A DNA stretch of 64,000 nucleotides from Brevibacillus sp. JNUCC-41 (GTDB taxonomy: Bacteria; Bacillota; Bacilli; Bacillales; DSM-1321). Under the pieces are notes generated by a model. It was not told the DNA's origin, searched no databases, and was given only the letters and a program-made list of their open reading frames with translations. Where the stretch lies: assembly GCF_014844095.1 (NCBI RefSeq), contig NZ_CP062163.1, positions 3,877,501-3,941,500 on the forward strand, given 5' to 3'. The translations under genes were made by a program, and so were the position numbers. Each line of letters begins with the position of its first letter. Within the stretch, counting starts at the first letter, position 1. This document shows, piece after piece, positions 17,257 through 27,532 of the stretch.

Positions 17257-18074
17257 TTCAAGTGTACCAGCGTTTCTTCAACAGACTGACCATTCGTAAT
17301 GTAAAGTCCAATCCATACACTCTTAACTTCCGTTGGAGAAGATTCAAGGAATGATGGAAAGAAGGTGAACAAAGTGGAAAGGGAAGTTGCAGTAGGAGCT
17401 GCTGCCGTTAGCACATATTAGATTGGAAGGAATTTCGTGGGGAGGCCATTGAGGATATCATTGTACACGACGGTGTTGTCAAATTGGATTATCATTGAAA
17501 TTATTGATCCTAATTCTCAGGATGAAATACACGTATGTCGGAGGAAGAGGGGGAAGTATTTTTAAGGAGTAAAAATCCAAACTTCTTGATGTTCCTTAAT
17601 AAAAAGGCTGTATGCTGAAAAATAAATTGAGATCCCACTGAATGACAGCCAATTGCTGTGAAACACTTTTATTTACTTAATGTATAGGACGGATTTTCAA
17701 AACACCATGAATAGGAGCAATTGGACAATGGCAAATTCGAAGGAAAAGTTAATATGGATGAACAAGCCTTTATCCTTTGCAGGATAAAGGCTTGTTTTCA
17801 TGTTTGTAAACTTGGGGCATTCCAATTTCCTTCGTAAGTTCGTATTCATAAAATGAAAAAGACTGCAAACCTAAATGAATTGAAAGCGGATCTTCATACT
17901 TTATCTCCATTTTTAATGAACTTCGTCTAGTTTTTTTCTCCCATCTTTATGAGGATGGCAGGTAATGGTATGCAAAAGTACAATTATATAATAATGAAGG
18001 CTATGGAAGTCCTGGGAAGGGGGGCATTGATAAAAGGATGAGTTCGAAAAAATACCATTTGGAGGAGATAACAA
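17257..18074. other. Gene-poor stretch after the immunity region
   Basis: Two repressor-like half-sites lie at its start. A short frame fragment (about 17370-17560) with several stops looks degenerate. A strong hairpin lies at 17761-17800. No intact gene is seen. Confidence 0.45.
17761..17800 (+). terminator. Strong terminator with a 15-base perfect stem
   Basis: AACAAGCCTTTATCC pairs perfectly with GGATAAAGGCTTGTT across a 6-base loop, with a short T run after it. No intact gene precedes it. Confidence 0.7.
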
Positions 18075-19667
18075 TTGAAAAGGAATGTATTCAATTATGT
18101 CGTTTTTCTTGTCCTCATTCTAACGATATTAATTATGGCTAAGCCAGGCATTTCCTCAGCAGGGAAATTGAAGCCGCCCTCCGAAACCTTCAGTCCAGGG
18201 GATTGGTTTCTTGGAGGCATTCCTCCCAATCTTGACAAAGAGAAACCACCAATCGTGTTTGTACAAGGGAGAAACAGCAGTTCAACCAGCTGGTACGGTG
18301 AAACTGAATATCATGGGATCAATGATATGTATACCAAGGCGTATGAAGCAGGCTACCAAACGGTTTTTGTTCAGCTTCATGATTCGGCTGGAAATGGATC
18401 AGCGAGCCAATATGATAACGGAAGGCTTTTAGCTCAAATGCTTTCACAAATCAGTAACCATTTCGGGGGCGAAAAAGTAAATATTATAGCTCACAGCAAA
18501 GGGGGGACAGACACCCAAGCGGCTCTAGTACACTATGGAGCGCACCAATATGTTGGAAGGGTGATCACTTTAGCTTCCCCTCATCATGGTTCATACCTTG
18601 CTGATTTGGCTTATAGCTGGTATGCGGGCTGGCTTGGTTCCCTATTAGGTCAAAAAGATGATGGAACTTATTCTTTACAAGTTGGTAAAATGGCGGAATT
18701 TCGTTCTGTCACGGATAACCATCTTAACTCTCGTAAAAACATGTATTTCACTGTGGCAGGTATGAACAGAGGCCCGGTTCTTTCAGCTTTATCAATGGGT
18801 GGACAATATTTATCTTCATATGGGGAAAATGATGGTCTAGTAAATGTTTGGAGTACAAAAATACCTTACGCAACACATTTATTTACGGATCCAAACTTTG
18901 ATCACGACAATATCCGAGTCGGTTCAGCTGTATTTTCAAGAATTGAACCCTATTTAAGGAGTGCTACCACCGCTGGGATTCCTGGATTTAATGTCAATTA
19001 TAAAGAACGAGTTGAAGATGATGTCATTACAACCGCACTTGCTCAAACCGTAATGGGTGATGCCCTGAAACAACATGTTTGGATTGAACAAAGTTTCCAT
19101 GTAAATGAATCAGCCCCGGGTAATATAACTATATATACAGCCTCAGATGATGTCGAGGTTGAATTGATTTCTCCATCAAATAAAAAATATTCACCTTCCT
19201 TAAAGGTTGATTCAACCCAAAATGAAAGTTCCTTTTTTAATGGTGCAACCATCCAGACATTCAATAGAAACAACCTCGAAATCGGTGACTGGAAGGTGCG
19301 AATGAAGAGTAAATCGCCAAAAGACGCCTACCTGTTCACGGCTCAATTTAACGAAATGAATCCCATTACATTAAGTATGGCCGGAAAAGTTAAGGAAAAA
19401 GATGCAAAATTTTTAATAAAGAATCCAATGAATGATAAAAAAACGCCAAACAGCACAACTTTTTTGGTTCGCTTAGTAGATGAAACCGGTAATGAAATTA
19501 GTGGGAAAAGCTCAATTAAGGTACTGGAGACCGAAAATTTTACTGGCACCCTTCCAGAAGTGCCTAAGTCAGGTGTTTATAATGTAACCATTGATGTCAA
19601 GGAAAAAAATGTGGATGGCACTGAAAGAACCCGGACTCTGGTTCGTTCGGTCTATATCGAGAAATAG
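18075..19667 (+). CDS. Secreted lipase/esterase-like alpha/beta hydrolase
   Basis: A signal peptide (1-29; KRNVFNYVVFLVLILTILIM, cleavage near ISSAG) indicates export. Residues 55-295 are an alpha/beta hydrolase: oxyanion region PIVFVQGRNSSS, nucleophile elbow IIAHSKGG (Ser), ENDGLVN with the likely Asp, and FDHDNIRVG with the likely His. The remaining 220 residues are beta-rich and resemble adhesion or Ig-like C-terminal modules, possibly a binding domain. TTG 18075 follows TTGGAGGAGATAACA. It is monocistronic, with a hairpin at 19767-19799. The substrate is not known. Confidence 0.8.
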   Translation: MKRNVFNYVVFLVLILTILIMAKPGISSAGKLKPPSETFSPGDWFLGGIPPNLDKEKPPIVFVQGRNSSSTSWYGETEYHGINDMYTKAYEAGYQTVFVQLHDSAGNGSASQYDNGRLLAQMLSQISNHFGGEKVNIIAHSKGGTDTQAALVHYGAHQYVGRVITLASPHHGSYLADLAYSWYAGWLGSLLGQKDDGTYSLQVGKMAEFRSVTDNHLNSRKNMYFTVAGMNRGPVLSALSMGGQYLSSYGENDGLVNVWSTKIPYATHLFTDPNFDHDNIRVGSAVFSRIEPYLRSATTAGIPGFNVNYKERVEDDVITTALAQTVMGDALKQHVWIEQSFHVNESAPGNITIYTASDDVEVELISPSNKKYSPSLKVDSTQNESSFFNGATIQTFNRNNLEIGDWKVRMKSKSPKDAYLFTAQFNEMNPITLSMAGKVKEKDAKFLIKNPMNDKKTPNSTTFLVRLVDETGNEISGKSSIKVLETENFTGTLPEVPKSGVYNVTIDVKEKNVDGTERTRTLVRSVYIEK

Positions 19668-19766
19668 TGAAATGCCATCTTATTGAGAAGGTATCAAATT
19701 CGAAGGAAAGTCAGTTTGAGTACGTTTTTTTCCTATAAGAACATTCAGTTTTTCATTAAAAATCAT

Positions 19767-19799
19767 AGTTCGGGATAAGTGCATTCCGAACTTCATTTT
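19767..19799 (+). terminator. Probable terminator of the lipase gene
   Basis: AGTTCGG/CCGAACT around a 12-base loop is followed by TCATTTTT. From 19800 to 20002 nothing else is seen. Confidence 0.55.
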
Positions 19800-20002
19800 T
19801 ACCAACTAATACCTTATTAATTGAAAAGGTATTTTGTGGGTAATGTATAATGGTATGGTTAACATGAGAGTTGGTGATTCAGCCAAAGTTAAGGTCTTAA
19901 TTGTTAATTTAGATTTTAATTTAACGGATGTTCAATGGGGATAGAAGCCACTCGGGCTCGTGGCAATACAAGAGATTGATGAATTGAAACGAGACAACGG
20001 GT

Positions 20003-20290
20003 TTAATCTGTCTTTTGATAAGATTCTCTATAAGACAAAATACCTGTTTTAAGTGCAGCATAATTGCCAATGCTGGCATAGCCATAAAACCAGCCCATGA
20101 AAATCCCTGCAACCAAGTGATGACGATGACTGATGAAAATGGAAATGAACAAGCCAAGACCCAAAGCGATGGTAGGGATGAATTTTGGGCGAATATGAAA
20201 CATGACCTTAATTAGTTGAGTAAGAATCATGATGATAGGAATGGCTATTACTGCATCCCAAAAGTTTGTATGGATGGTTGGGAAGTCCAT
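20003..20290 (-). CDS. Holin-like small membrane protein
   Basis: A 95-residue protein with three hydrophobic segments (about 12-30, 38-54 and 58-80) and a charged tail. The pattern IMILTQLIKVMF..IPTIALGLGLFISIFI..GIFMGWFYGYASIGNY fits three-helix phage holins. A decayed glucosaminidase and an immunity region nearby support a prophage lysis origin. The start is ATG 20290, with AAGGTGGTGAAATT upstream. A non-phage membrane protein cannot be excluded. Confidence 0.55.
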   Translation of the reverse strand: MDFPTIHTNFWDAVIAIPIIMILTQLIKVMFHIRPKFIPTIALGLGLFISIFISHRHHLVAGIFMGWFYGYASIGNYAALKTGILSYRESYQKTD

Positions 20291-20433
20291 AATTTCACCA
20301 CCTTAAATAGAAGTTTTCAAAATTAATTTTTACTTTTTATCAAGGCTTTATACTATAATAAAAAAATTCATATTTAAAACTAATATATAAAAGGTTATGC
20401 AACCAGGTTTTGAAGATTTTCAGAGTTTAATTT

Positions 20434-20475
20434 TAAAGCCGTCAATCCATATAATTATATGGATTGACGGCTTTT
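20434..20475 (+). terminator. Perfect long hairpin with T run
   Basis: An 18-base arm starting AAAGCCGTCAATCC pairs perfectly with its complement ending GGATTGACGGCTTT, then T's. It lies in gene-free DNA between the holin-like gene and the glucosaminidase remnant and could act on either strand. Confidence 0.75.
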
Positions 20476-20568
20476 TCTGGTTGGCCGCGGGAATGGTTTA
20501 AAACAACTCGGAAAGAGCCGACATAATGAAGATAAACAGTAAAAAACGTCTATTAATGCGAAGATCTA

Positions 20569-20962
20569 ATGAGCAAGGAAACATTTATTAAGGAGAATGC
20601 TCCTTATGCCCAGAAAATTCAAAAGGAATTAATATTTTACCTTTGTTGTTATTGCACAAGCTTGCTTGGAGAGTGGATATGGGAAAAGCTTATTAGCAAG
20701 TCAAGGAAAAAATATATTCGGTACAAAAGGTGACTTTAAGGGCGAGTCTGGCATTATCCAAACAATCGAATACCTCACCGGTGTACCCGTTCAAGTATGG
20801 AACAAATTCAGGAAATACCCATCTTGGGAAGAAAGTCTTCGAGATCTTGCCAATCTATACGTAAACGGGACGTCATGGAATGGAAGTCGTAATTGTCAAA
20901 AAAAGGGATTTCATCTCTGCTCTTGTAAAGCATATGGTTCTACAAAAGTACAGATTCAATAG
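20569..20962 (+). pseudogene. Glucosaminidase (mannosyl-glycoprotein endo-beta-N-acetylglucosaminidase type), broken
   Basis: ATG 20569 opens MSKETFIKENAPYAQKIQKE. A shift near 20630 moves the sense to VVIAQACLESGYGKSLLASQGKNIFGTKGDFKG, containing the catalytic ESGYGKS motif of this hydrolase family. After NLYVNGTSWNG (about 20886) the sequence departs from the family and stops, so the C-terminal part is missing. The family occurs in autolysins and phage endolysins. Next to the holin-like gene it looks like a dead lysis gene. Confidence 0.75.
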
Positions 20963-21180
20963 TGAAATGGATTGGGCGATCTTTACCTAAAGTGAACCAA
21001 ATATTAAGAATGAAATGGAATTTTTAACTGGCAACGGTATTTCAACACTCTCCTTTTTTTGAATGAGCTTCTTTCCAAAAGATGTAATATTCACATGAAA
21101 ATAGATTCTATTAAAAAATATATTAAAACCTACTCTTCCATATGCATAATGAGAGAATTCGGGACATAAATTAAACAAAC

Positions 21181-21205
21181 AAAAAAAGCGCGGTTAGCGC
21201 TTTTA
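21181..21205 (-). terminator. Terminator of lexA
   Basis: On the minus strand AAAAGCGC..GCGCTTTTTTT overlaps the end of lexA. Confidence 0.65.
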
Positions 21206-21826
21206 GTGTATTTGTCTATATAAGCCTATTACTTTTCCAAGTATCGAAACATCTCGTAAAATAATTGGTTCCATATTTGAGTTCTCGGGCTGAAGCCTTA
21301 TGTAATCCGGTTCCTTAAAGAATCGTTTTACAGTGGCTTCATCATCTTCCGTCATGGCCACGACGATATCTCCATTATTGGCATTGCTTTGTTGTTTCAC
21401 GATGACATAGTCTCCATCATGAATTCCAGCTTCGATCATACTTTCACCCATGATTTCCAGCATGAATACATGGTCATCATGCGGAACCATGCTTTCGGGA
21501 AGCGGAAAGTATTCTTCTATGTTCTCGATTGCCGTTATAGGCATGCCCGCTGTTACTTTTCCAAGTAACGGAACGTTCACGACATTGGCTTTTGGAATAT
21601 TGTTCGCTTCCTCCGAATTCATTATTTCAATGGCCCTTGGCTTGGTTGGGTCACGTCTGATCAGGCCTTTACTTTCCAGGCGGGATAAATGTCCGTGTAC
21701 TGTTGAACTTGATGCAAGTCCCACTGCTTCGCCAATCTCCCGTACGGAAGGTGGATACCCTTTTTGGCGAACCTCTTCTTTAATGAAATCAAGAATATCT
21801 TGCTGCCGTTTTGATAGTTTAGTCAT
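21203..21826 (-). CDS. lexA: SOS repressor LexA
   Basis: A winged helix domain (1-65; [31 protein letters not shown]) is followed by a self-cleaving S24 domain with Ala93-Gly94, Ser129 (IMGESM) and Lys167 (ATVKRFF). The 207 residues match B. subtilis LexA (about 205). It represses SOS genes until RecA filaments trigger its cleavage. It is divergent from yneA, as in B. subtilis, with three SOS boxes between them, so it should repress itself and yneA. The start is ATG 21826 after AAGAGGTGCACTA. Confidence 0.97.
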   Translation of the reverse strand: MTKLSKRQQDILDFIKEEVRQKGYPPSVREIGEAVGLASSSTVHGHLSRLESKGLIRRDPTKPRAIEIMNSEEANNIPKANVVNVPLLGKVTAGMPITAIENIEEYFPLPESMVPHDDHVFMLEIMGESMIEAGIHDGDYVIVKQQSNANNGDIVVAMTEDDEATVKRFFKEPDYIRLQPENSNMEPIILRDVSILGKVIGLYRQIH

Positions 21827-21862
21827 TAGTGCACCTCTTCCCCAATGTTCTTTGCTATATTA

Positions 21863-21965
21863 TAGCATGGCCCCCAACTCTATACAAACATAAGTTCGAA
21901 TTTTGTTGTTGACTGAAACAAACGTTCGTATTATAATTTGGTCATAACATACGAACGAACATTCG
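21863..21965. promoter_or_regulatory. Divergent lexA/yneA promoters with three SOS boxes
   Basis: The yneA promoter is TTGACT (21909-21914), 17 bases, TATAAT (21932-21937). The lexA promoter on the minus strand is TTGTAT, 17 bases, TATAAT. Three matches to the Bacillus SOS box CGAACN4GTTYG lie at 21885-21898 (CAAACATAAGTTCG), 21915-21928 (GAAACAAACGTTCG, filling the yneA spacer) and 21952-21965 (CGAACGAACATTCG). LexA binding would silence both promoters. Confidence 0.85.
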
Positions 21966-21981
21966 CTTTGGAGGGATATTT

Positions 21982-22293
21982 ATGAAAAAATTATACAAAA
22001 ATTATATTTATACGATTCTATTAGCGGGATCAGTATTTATCTTTTCAATTTTATTCTCTTGTACATTGAACAATGATCAAAAAAATGATTTCCTTTCTAT
22101 AGAAGTAGGTGAAGGTGACACCCTATGGGGAATTGCCGAAGAATATGAAGAAGCAAATTTGACAAAAAAAGAATTCATTGGTTGGATAGAAGAGCATAAT
22201 GGAGTAAGGGCGGATTCGATTAAACCTGGTCAAGTCATCGTCATACCGGTTAAAGGGGAAGAACTTGTCCAGAATTTGGCCAGTGAGCAGTAA
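21982..22293 (+). CDS. yneA: SOS-induced cell division suppressor YneA
   Basis: A 103-residue protein with one N-terminal membrane helix (about 8-28) and an extracytoplasmic LysM domain (about 39-90; VGEGDTLWGIAEEY ... IKPGQVIVIP). In B. subtilis YneA delays division during DNA damage and is removed afterwards by proteases. The position next to lexA, the SOS boxes and the order with yneB all support this. The start is ATG 21982 after TTGGAGGGATATTT. Confidence 0.92.
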   Translation: MKKLYKNYIYTILLAGSVFIFSILFSCTLNNDQKNDFLSIEVGEGDTLWGIAEEYEEANLTKKEFIGWIEEHNGVRADSIKPGQVIVIPVKGEELVQNLASEQ

Positions 22294-22306
22294 GCAGTGA
22301 AGGTAG

Positions 22307-22969
<663 letters not shown>

Positions 22970-23034
22970 AACTTGTAATTTCGCTATTTTTTTAATACCA
23001 TGACAATATCCGCAGATTATGAAGGAGCGAAATT

Positions 23035-23268
23035 ATGTTATCAAAAGAAAAATTAGCCCGTATTAATGAACTTTCTAAAAAGGCAAAGGCTGAAGGTTTG
23101 ACGGAAGTTGAGGCGAAAGAGCAAACCCAATTGAGAAGTGAGTATTTGGAAACATTCAGAAAGTCCATGACCAATACGTTGGAGCATGTGAAAGTCGTCG
23201 ATCCAGAAGGTAATGACGTAACTCCTCAAAAGATAAAAAATATAAAAGAAAAAAGAAACTTACATTAA
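23035..23268 (+). CDS. ynzC: DUF896 protein YnzC
   Basis: A 77-residue helical protein of the DUF896 family: KLARINELSKKAKAEGLTEVEAKEQTQLRSEYLETFR forms a helical hairpin, followed by the conserved VKVVDPEGNDVTP. The biochemical role is unknown. It follows yneB and is likely in the SOS operon, as in B. subtilis. The start is ATG 23035 after GAAGGAGCGAAATT. Confidence 0.92.
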   Translation: MLSKEKLARINELSKKAKAEGLTEVEAKEQTQLRSEYLETFRKSMTNTLEHVKVVDPEGNDVTPQKIKNIKEKRNLH

Positions 23269-23502
23269 TAATGCTTGGATTCTTCTGATGGAACATCCAT
23301 TTGAAGATTCTATTAGCATTTAGGAGTAAAAAGAGAGTGCATTCATGTATGTATTCTCCTATTTAGTTTAATCTAAATAGGGGGCTTCTCTTATTTCTAG
23401 AAAATTGTAATATTGAGGCAGTAAATAGTGATTTTAGTTGTGATATTAAGCTTGTCACTATAATATAAAGAGGTACATTACAGGAAGGGATGTTTTTACG
23501 AT

Positions 23503-25506
23503 ATGTTAGATAAATTAGATGCACTTTCTATTAATACAATTCGTACATTATCGATTGATGCAATTGAAAAGGCTAATTCTGGCCATCCAGGTATGCCAAT
23601 GGGTGCAGCGCCGATGGCGTATAAACTATGGACCGAATATATGAACCATAACCCGAAAAATCCAGAATGGTTTAATAGAGACCGCTTTGTTCTTTCTGCT
23701 GGTCATGGGTCTATGCTGTTATACAGCCTTCTTCATCTATCCGGCTATGGCTTATCTATCGATGATTTGAAAAGCTTCCGCCAATGGGGCAGTAAAACTC
23801 CAGGGCATCCTGAATACGGACATACGGCTGGTGTAGATGCAACTACTGGGCCGCTTGGACAAGGTATCGCAATGGCAGTCGGAATGGCAATGGCAGAACG
23901 TCACTTGGCAGAAAGCTATAACCGCGATTCTTATAATGTGGTCGATCATTATACATATAGCATTTGTGGAGATGGGGATTTAATGGAAGGTGTTTCTGCA
24001 GAAGCGGCTTCATTAGCTGGACATCTACAACTCGGAAGACTTGTTGTTTTATATGATTCTAACGATATTTCACTTGACGGAGACTTAAGTCAATCATTTA
24101 GTGAAAGCGTAGCAGACCGCTTCAAATCTTATGGATGGCAATATATCCGCGTTGAGGATGGGAACGATCTTCAGGAAATCGCCAAAGCGATTGAAGAAGC
24201 GAAAACTGACGATGCACGCCCAACATTAATCGAAGTGAAAACGGTTATTGGTTACGGTTCACCAAACCGTTCAGGTAAATCTGCTGTTCACGGAGCTCCG
24301 CTTGGTGCAGATGAGCTGAAATTGACAAAAGAAGCATATAAATGGACATTCGAAGAGGACTTCCATGTTCCGGAGGAAGTGTATTCACACTTCAATGAAG
24401 CTGTTGTTGATGCAGGCGCTCAAAAAGAAGAAGCTTGGAATGAGTTGTTTAAAAATTACAAAGAAGCGCATCCTGAGTTAGCAGAGCAATTGGAGCTTGC
24501 CATCAAAGGTGAACTGCCTGCTGAATGGGATCAGGAAATTCCAGTCTATGAAGAAGGTAAGACATTAGCTTCCCGTGCTTCAAGTGGGGAAGTACTAAAT
24601 GCAATTGCCAAAAAGGTACCTAGCTTCATTGGAGGTTCTGCAGATTTAGCTGGATCGAATAATACTGCCATCAAAGGTGAGACAGATTTCTTACCTGGTA
24701 ATTACAGTGGGCGTAATATATGGTTCGGTGTACGTGAATTTGCTATGGGTGCGGCTTTAAATGGAATGGCACTTCATGGTGGTTTAAAAGTATACGGAGG
24801 AACATTCTTTGTATTCTCTGATTATCTGCGTCCAGCCATAAGAATGGCAGCACTAATGGGACTGCCGGTAAACTATGTGTTCACTCATGATAGCATTGCT
24901 GTAGGGGAAGACGGACCTACTCATGAGCCAATCGAACAATTAGCATCATTGCGTGCAATGCCTAACCTAGGGGTAATACGTCCAGCTGATGGCAATGAAA
25001 CGGCAGCAGCCTGGAAAGTGGCAATGGAGTCTACAAATAAACCAACTGCTCTTGTACTGACTCGTCAAGGATTGCCAACAATAAAAGACACTTCCGAAAC
25101 TGCGTATGAAGGTGTTTCAAAAGGTGCTTACATCATCTCTGCTTCTAAGAAAGAAGTAGCTGATGCATTACTTCTTGCGACTGGTTCCGAAGTGAACTTG
25201 GCTGTGGAAGCACAGAAAGCTTTAGCGAACGAAGGAATTGATGTTTCGGTAATCAGTATGCCATCATGGGATCGATTTGAAACTCAATCTAAAGAATATA
25301 AACAAAGCGTAATAAATCCGGCAGTGAAAAAACGTCTAGCTATCGAAGTGGCTTCACCATTTGGCTGGGATCGTTATGCAGGTGATGAGGGTGAAATATT
25401 GGCCATCAATCATTTTGGAGCTTCTGCACCTGGCGGTAAAATCATGGAGGAATTCGGTTTCACTGTAGAAAATGTAGTTGCTCGAGTTAAGGAAATGATT
25501 AAATAA
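23503..25506 (+). CDS. tkt: Transketolase
   Basis: A 667-residue thiamine-diphosphate enzyme of the pentose phosphate pathway that moves two-carbon units between sugar phosphates. Seen are [50 protein letters not shown], the ThDP-binding [28 protein letters not shown], and [27 protein letters not shown]. The full-length family size is kept. A TATAAT lies about 40 bases upstream, and AGGAAGGGATG precedes the ATG. It sits between ynzC and sirA as in B. subtilis and ends at a perfect terminator. Confidence 0.98.
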   Translation: MLDKLDALSINTIRTLSIDAIEKANSGHPGMPMGAAPMAYKLWTEYMNHNPKNPEWFNRDRFVLSAGHGSMLLYSLLHLSGYGLSIDDLKSFRQWGSKTPGHPEYGHTAGVDATTGPLGQGIAMAVGMAMAERHLAESYNRDSYNVVDHYTYSICGDGDLMEGVSAEAASLAGHLQLGRLVVLYDSNDISLDGDLSQSFSESVADRFKSYGWQYIRVEDGNDLQEIAKAIEEAKTDDARPTLIEVKTVIGYGSPNRSGKSAVHGAPLGADELKLTKEAYKWTFEEDFHVPEEVYSHFNEAVVDAGAQKEEAWNELFKNYKEAHPELAEQLELAIKGELPAEWDQEIPVYEEGKTLASRASSGEVLNAIAKKVPSFIGGSADLAGSNNTAIKGETDFLPGNYSGRNIWFGVREFAMGAALNGMALHGGLKVYGGTFFVFSDYLRPAIRMAALMGLPVNYVFTHDSIAVGEDGPTHEPIEQLASLRAMPNLGVIRPADGNETAAAWKVAMESTNKPTALVLTRQGLPTIKDTSETAYEGVSKGAYIISASKKEVADALLLATGSEVNLAVEAQKALANEGIDVSVISMPSWDRFETQSKEYKQSVINPAVKKRLAIEVASPFGWDRYAGDEGEILAINHFGASAPGGKIMEEFGFTVENVVARVKEMIK

Positions 25507-25516
25507 TAGTAAAAAA

Positions 25517-25552
25517 AACTGACACCAAATGGATTGGTGTCAGTTTTTTTTA
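25517..25552 (+). terminator. Terminator of tkt
   Basis: AAACTGACACCAA pairs perfectly with TTGGTGTCAGTTT across 5 bases, followed by T's. Confidence 0.9.
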
Positions 25553-25608
25553 CCAAAAACAATCCTATTTTAAATTGAATGTGTTCCTATTCGAAAGGAA
25601 ATCTTCCA

Positions 25609-25675
25609 TTCGACAAAAAAAGAAGAAAATTTCTCCAGTAAACAACATATCTTTTTAGTTTGTCAATATATAATG
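25609..25675 (+). promoter_or_regulatory. Candidate Spo0A box and promoter of sirA
   Basis: TTCGACA followed by A's (25609-25617) is an exact reverse-complement match to the 0A box TGTCGAA. A weaker TTTGTCAAT lies at about 25658, and a TATAAT-type -10 at about 25667-25672. In B. subtilis sirA is turned on by Spo0A phosphate, so this fits. Confidence 0.55.
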
Positions 25676-25804
25676 AGAATAAATAAATTTCGTTTAATTG
25701 TGTCAGTTAAAGGGGAAAGTCATCAATAGTGGAAAATAGTGGAGAGTGTCCTGGTGGTTAGTTGTTTTCGTGATCAAAATAGGAGAGCTAGGAGGCATTG
25801 GCTG

Positions 25805-26245
25805 ATGAGAACCTATCAAATTTATTTAATCGAAGATGAATTTGCCCATCATTATTATGGAAGAGAAAAGCTATTTTTCAATTTGTTTTTGGAGTATATT
25901 CAAGCAAGGGGCAGACTGAAGAGTATTTTGCAAAAACAAATCGAATATGTCACCAAAACAGTCCCGATATACCAATTACAGGTAGCTATTGAACAACGTT
26001 TGCAAAAAAAGATGAATTATTGGACTCAAAATGGAAAATACTATTTAGAAAAAACAAATGGAACAAGTAAAGCCGTTCTAATCATTCAAAATGAGTCCAT
26101 TACTCTTAAAGCTGAAGGAGATTATGAAGCGGAGACCGCTTTCTTTGAAAGTATTCGAAAATATGAAGCGAGTTTTCTGGCAATTGATTTTGAACATGAA
26201 AAATACGGTTGGTTAAAACCGATAAAAGAAAGAAAATTTGTCTAA
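25805..26245 (+). CDS. sirA: Sporulation inhibitor of replication SirA
   Basis: A protein of about 146 residues starting MRTYQIYLIEDEFAHHYYGREKLFFNLF, the typical SirA N-terminus. In B. subtilis SirA binds DnaA early in sporulation and blocks new rounds of replication. The frame is open further upstream, but ATG 25805 is chosen because GGAGGCATTGGCTG precedes it and it fits the family's N-terminus. Position between tkt and yneF is conserved, and a Spo0A-box match lies upstream. Confidence 0.88.
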   Translation: MRTYQIYLIEDEFAHHYYGREKLFFNLFLEYIQARGRLKSILQKQIEYVTKTVPIYQLQVAIEQRLQKKMNYWTQNGKYYLEKTNGTSKAVLIIQNESITLKAEGDYEAETAFFESIRKYEASFLAIDFEHEKYGWLKPIKERKFV

Positions 26246-26329
26246 ATGGGGGACTTTTCGGTAGCGGGTATTGTATAATAACCTTTGGTCTAGTACACTG
26301 ATGTTAGACAACATGAAGGAGGAAATAGT

Positions 26330-26545
26330 ATGTGGGTTTACATTCTAGTTGGCGTACTGGCATTGATTGCTGGAGTAGTGCTGGGATTTTTCATCGCTCG
26401 TAAATACATGATGGATTACTTAAAGAAAAATCCGCCAATTAACGAACAGATGCTGAAAATGATGATGATGCAAATGGGTATGAAACCATCCCAAAAGAAA
26501 ATTAATCAAATGATGAGCGCCATGAATAAACAACAAACAAAATAA
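26330..26545 (+). CDS. yneF: UPF0154 membrane protein YneF
   Basis: A 71-residue protein with one N-terminal membrane helix (3-24; [24 protein letters not shown]) and a basic, methionine-rich cytoplasmic tail with the family motif [29 protein letters not shown]. The function is unknown. The ATG follows GAAGGAGGAAATAGT. In B. subtilis the ccdA region follows closely; here about 6.7 kb of other genes intervene. Confidence 0.92.
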   Translation: MWVYILVGVLALIAGVVLGFFIARKYMMDYLKKNPPINEQMLKMMMMQMGMKPSQKKINQMMSAMNKQQTK

Positions 26546-26867
26546 GATAGCATGAAACCTTGATATATCAATGTTCTTGGAAGATTGTATTCATAATTTT
26601 ATATAATATCGAAATAGTTGATCCATTTAGACTGAATTTTTCCACCGATTTTATTTAAGATTTTGTTTTATCTTTCATTTATGTTTCTTAAGCCACTTTT
26701 TCTGAATGATTCAGTAAAGGTGGTTTTTGTTTTGGAATTGAAAGGAAAGTCCTCCTCGTTTTATGTGAGCGCTTTTTTATTTTGAAGGTAAAAACGCAAA
26801 CTAAAAACAATACTTGCCCACACCTTCCATCTAAAGATGTATATACAGTATCAAGGAGGATGTTAAT

Positions 26868-26933
26868 ATGATAAATGATTTTGTCAAAAAATGCTTCGAG
26901 GATACTTGTAAAGGTATGGTTTTCTTTATGTGA
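26868..26933 (+). CDS. Possible 21-residue peptide
   Basis: AAGGAGGATGTTAAT directly precedes an ATG that opens MINDFVKKCFEDTCKGMVFFM and stops. The ribosome-binding site is excellent, but the frame is very short and unrecognised. It may be a true small peptide or the start of a lost gene. The rest of 26546-27108 shows no gene. Confidence 0.3.
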   Translation: MINDFVKKCFEDTCKGMVFFM

Positions 26934-27117
26934 ACATACATTTGAACACAAAAGTGAATTTAAAGAGAACAAATAGGAATCCAAATTCAAATGCTATTAA
27001 TCTTTTTATTTAGGCACTTAGCCAATAGAGAGTCAGTTAATATATTGGTTAATGGTTAGCATCCTTGAGTTGAATGAAACTTATAAAAAGAAAAGCAATT
27101 AACCTGAATTGGTCGAG

Positions 27118-27303
27118 TGCTTATTTTTTTATATAGGAATATTTACACCAGGACCACCTTCCTCGACAGCCTCCATTGGTTTATTTGGAATCTTTTGTGG
27201 AATCATACTCAAATCCCAACCGCAAATGGCTGAAGTTGTAACATTTACGATAATATCAGGGCTTGGTATAGGGGCATTTAATTTCTTTTGGGTTAATGGG
27301 TGA
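27118..27303 (+). pseudogene. Membrane protein fragment, XapX-like
   Basis: An open stretch without a good start encodes GIFTPGPPSSTASIGLFGIFCGIILK and then a second hydrophobic segment ending FNFFWVNG. The P-x-P-P-S turn followed by a glycine-rich helix recalls XapX-type small membrane repeats. It looks like the end of a broken membrane protein gene. The assignment is weak. Confidence 0.3.
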
Positions 27304-27485
27304 TTATATGGTTATATCCTCGGGATAAAAGTGAGCAATCCAGGTTAATCTAATATCGGCATATGCATTAAATCTTTCTCAACAATGAGATATCTCGCTA
27401 AAAATCTCCTCTATCTTTTTTAGAGTGGATTTCATTAAACAAAATAGTTGTGGAAGTTGTTGAGTTTTTTGGCTTGACTTTATCA

Positions 27486-27508
27486 ACTGTAAATATTATT
27501 ATTACAGT
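27486..27508. promoter_or_regulatory. Operator of the Rrf2 regulator gene
   Basis: A 23-base dyad with perfect arms ACTGTAA and TTACAGT lies just downstream of a TTGACT (-35-like) and in front of the Rrf2 gene. A copy with 20 of 23 identical bases is at 27980-28002, before the next operon. Confidence 0.75.
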
Positions 27509-27532
27509 AATCTTCTTGAGGAGGATGCGAAA

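Noticed and set aside
26688..26990. 100-codon minus-strand frame after yneF
   Set aside because: No start signal, odd composition, and it covers the better-supported small plus-strand frame.
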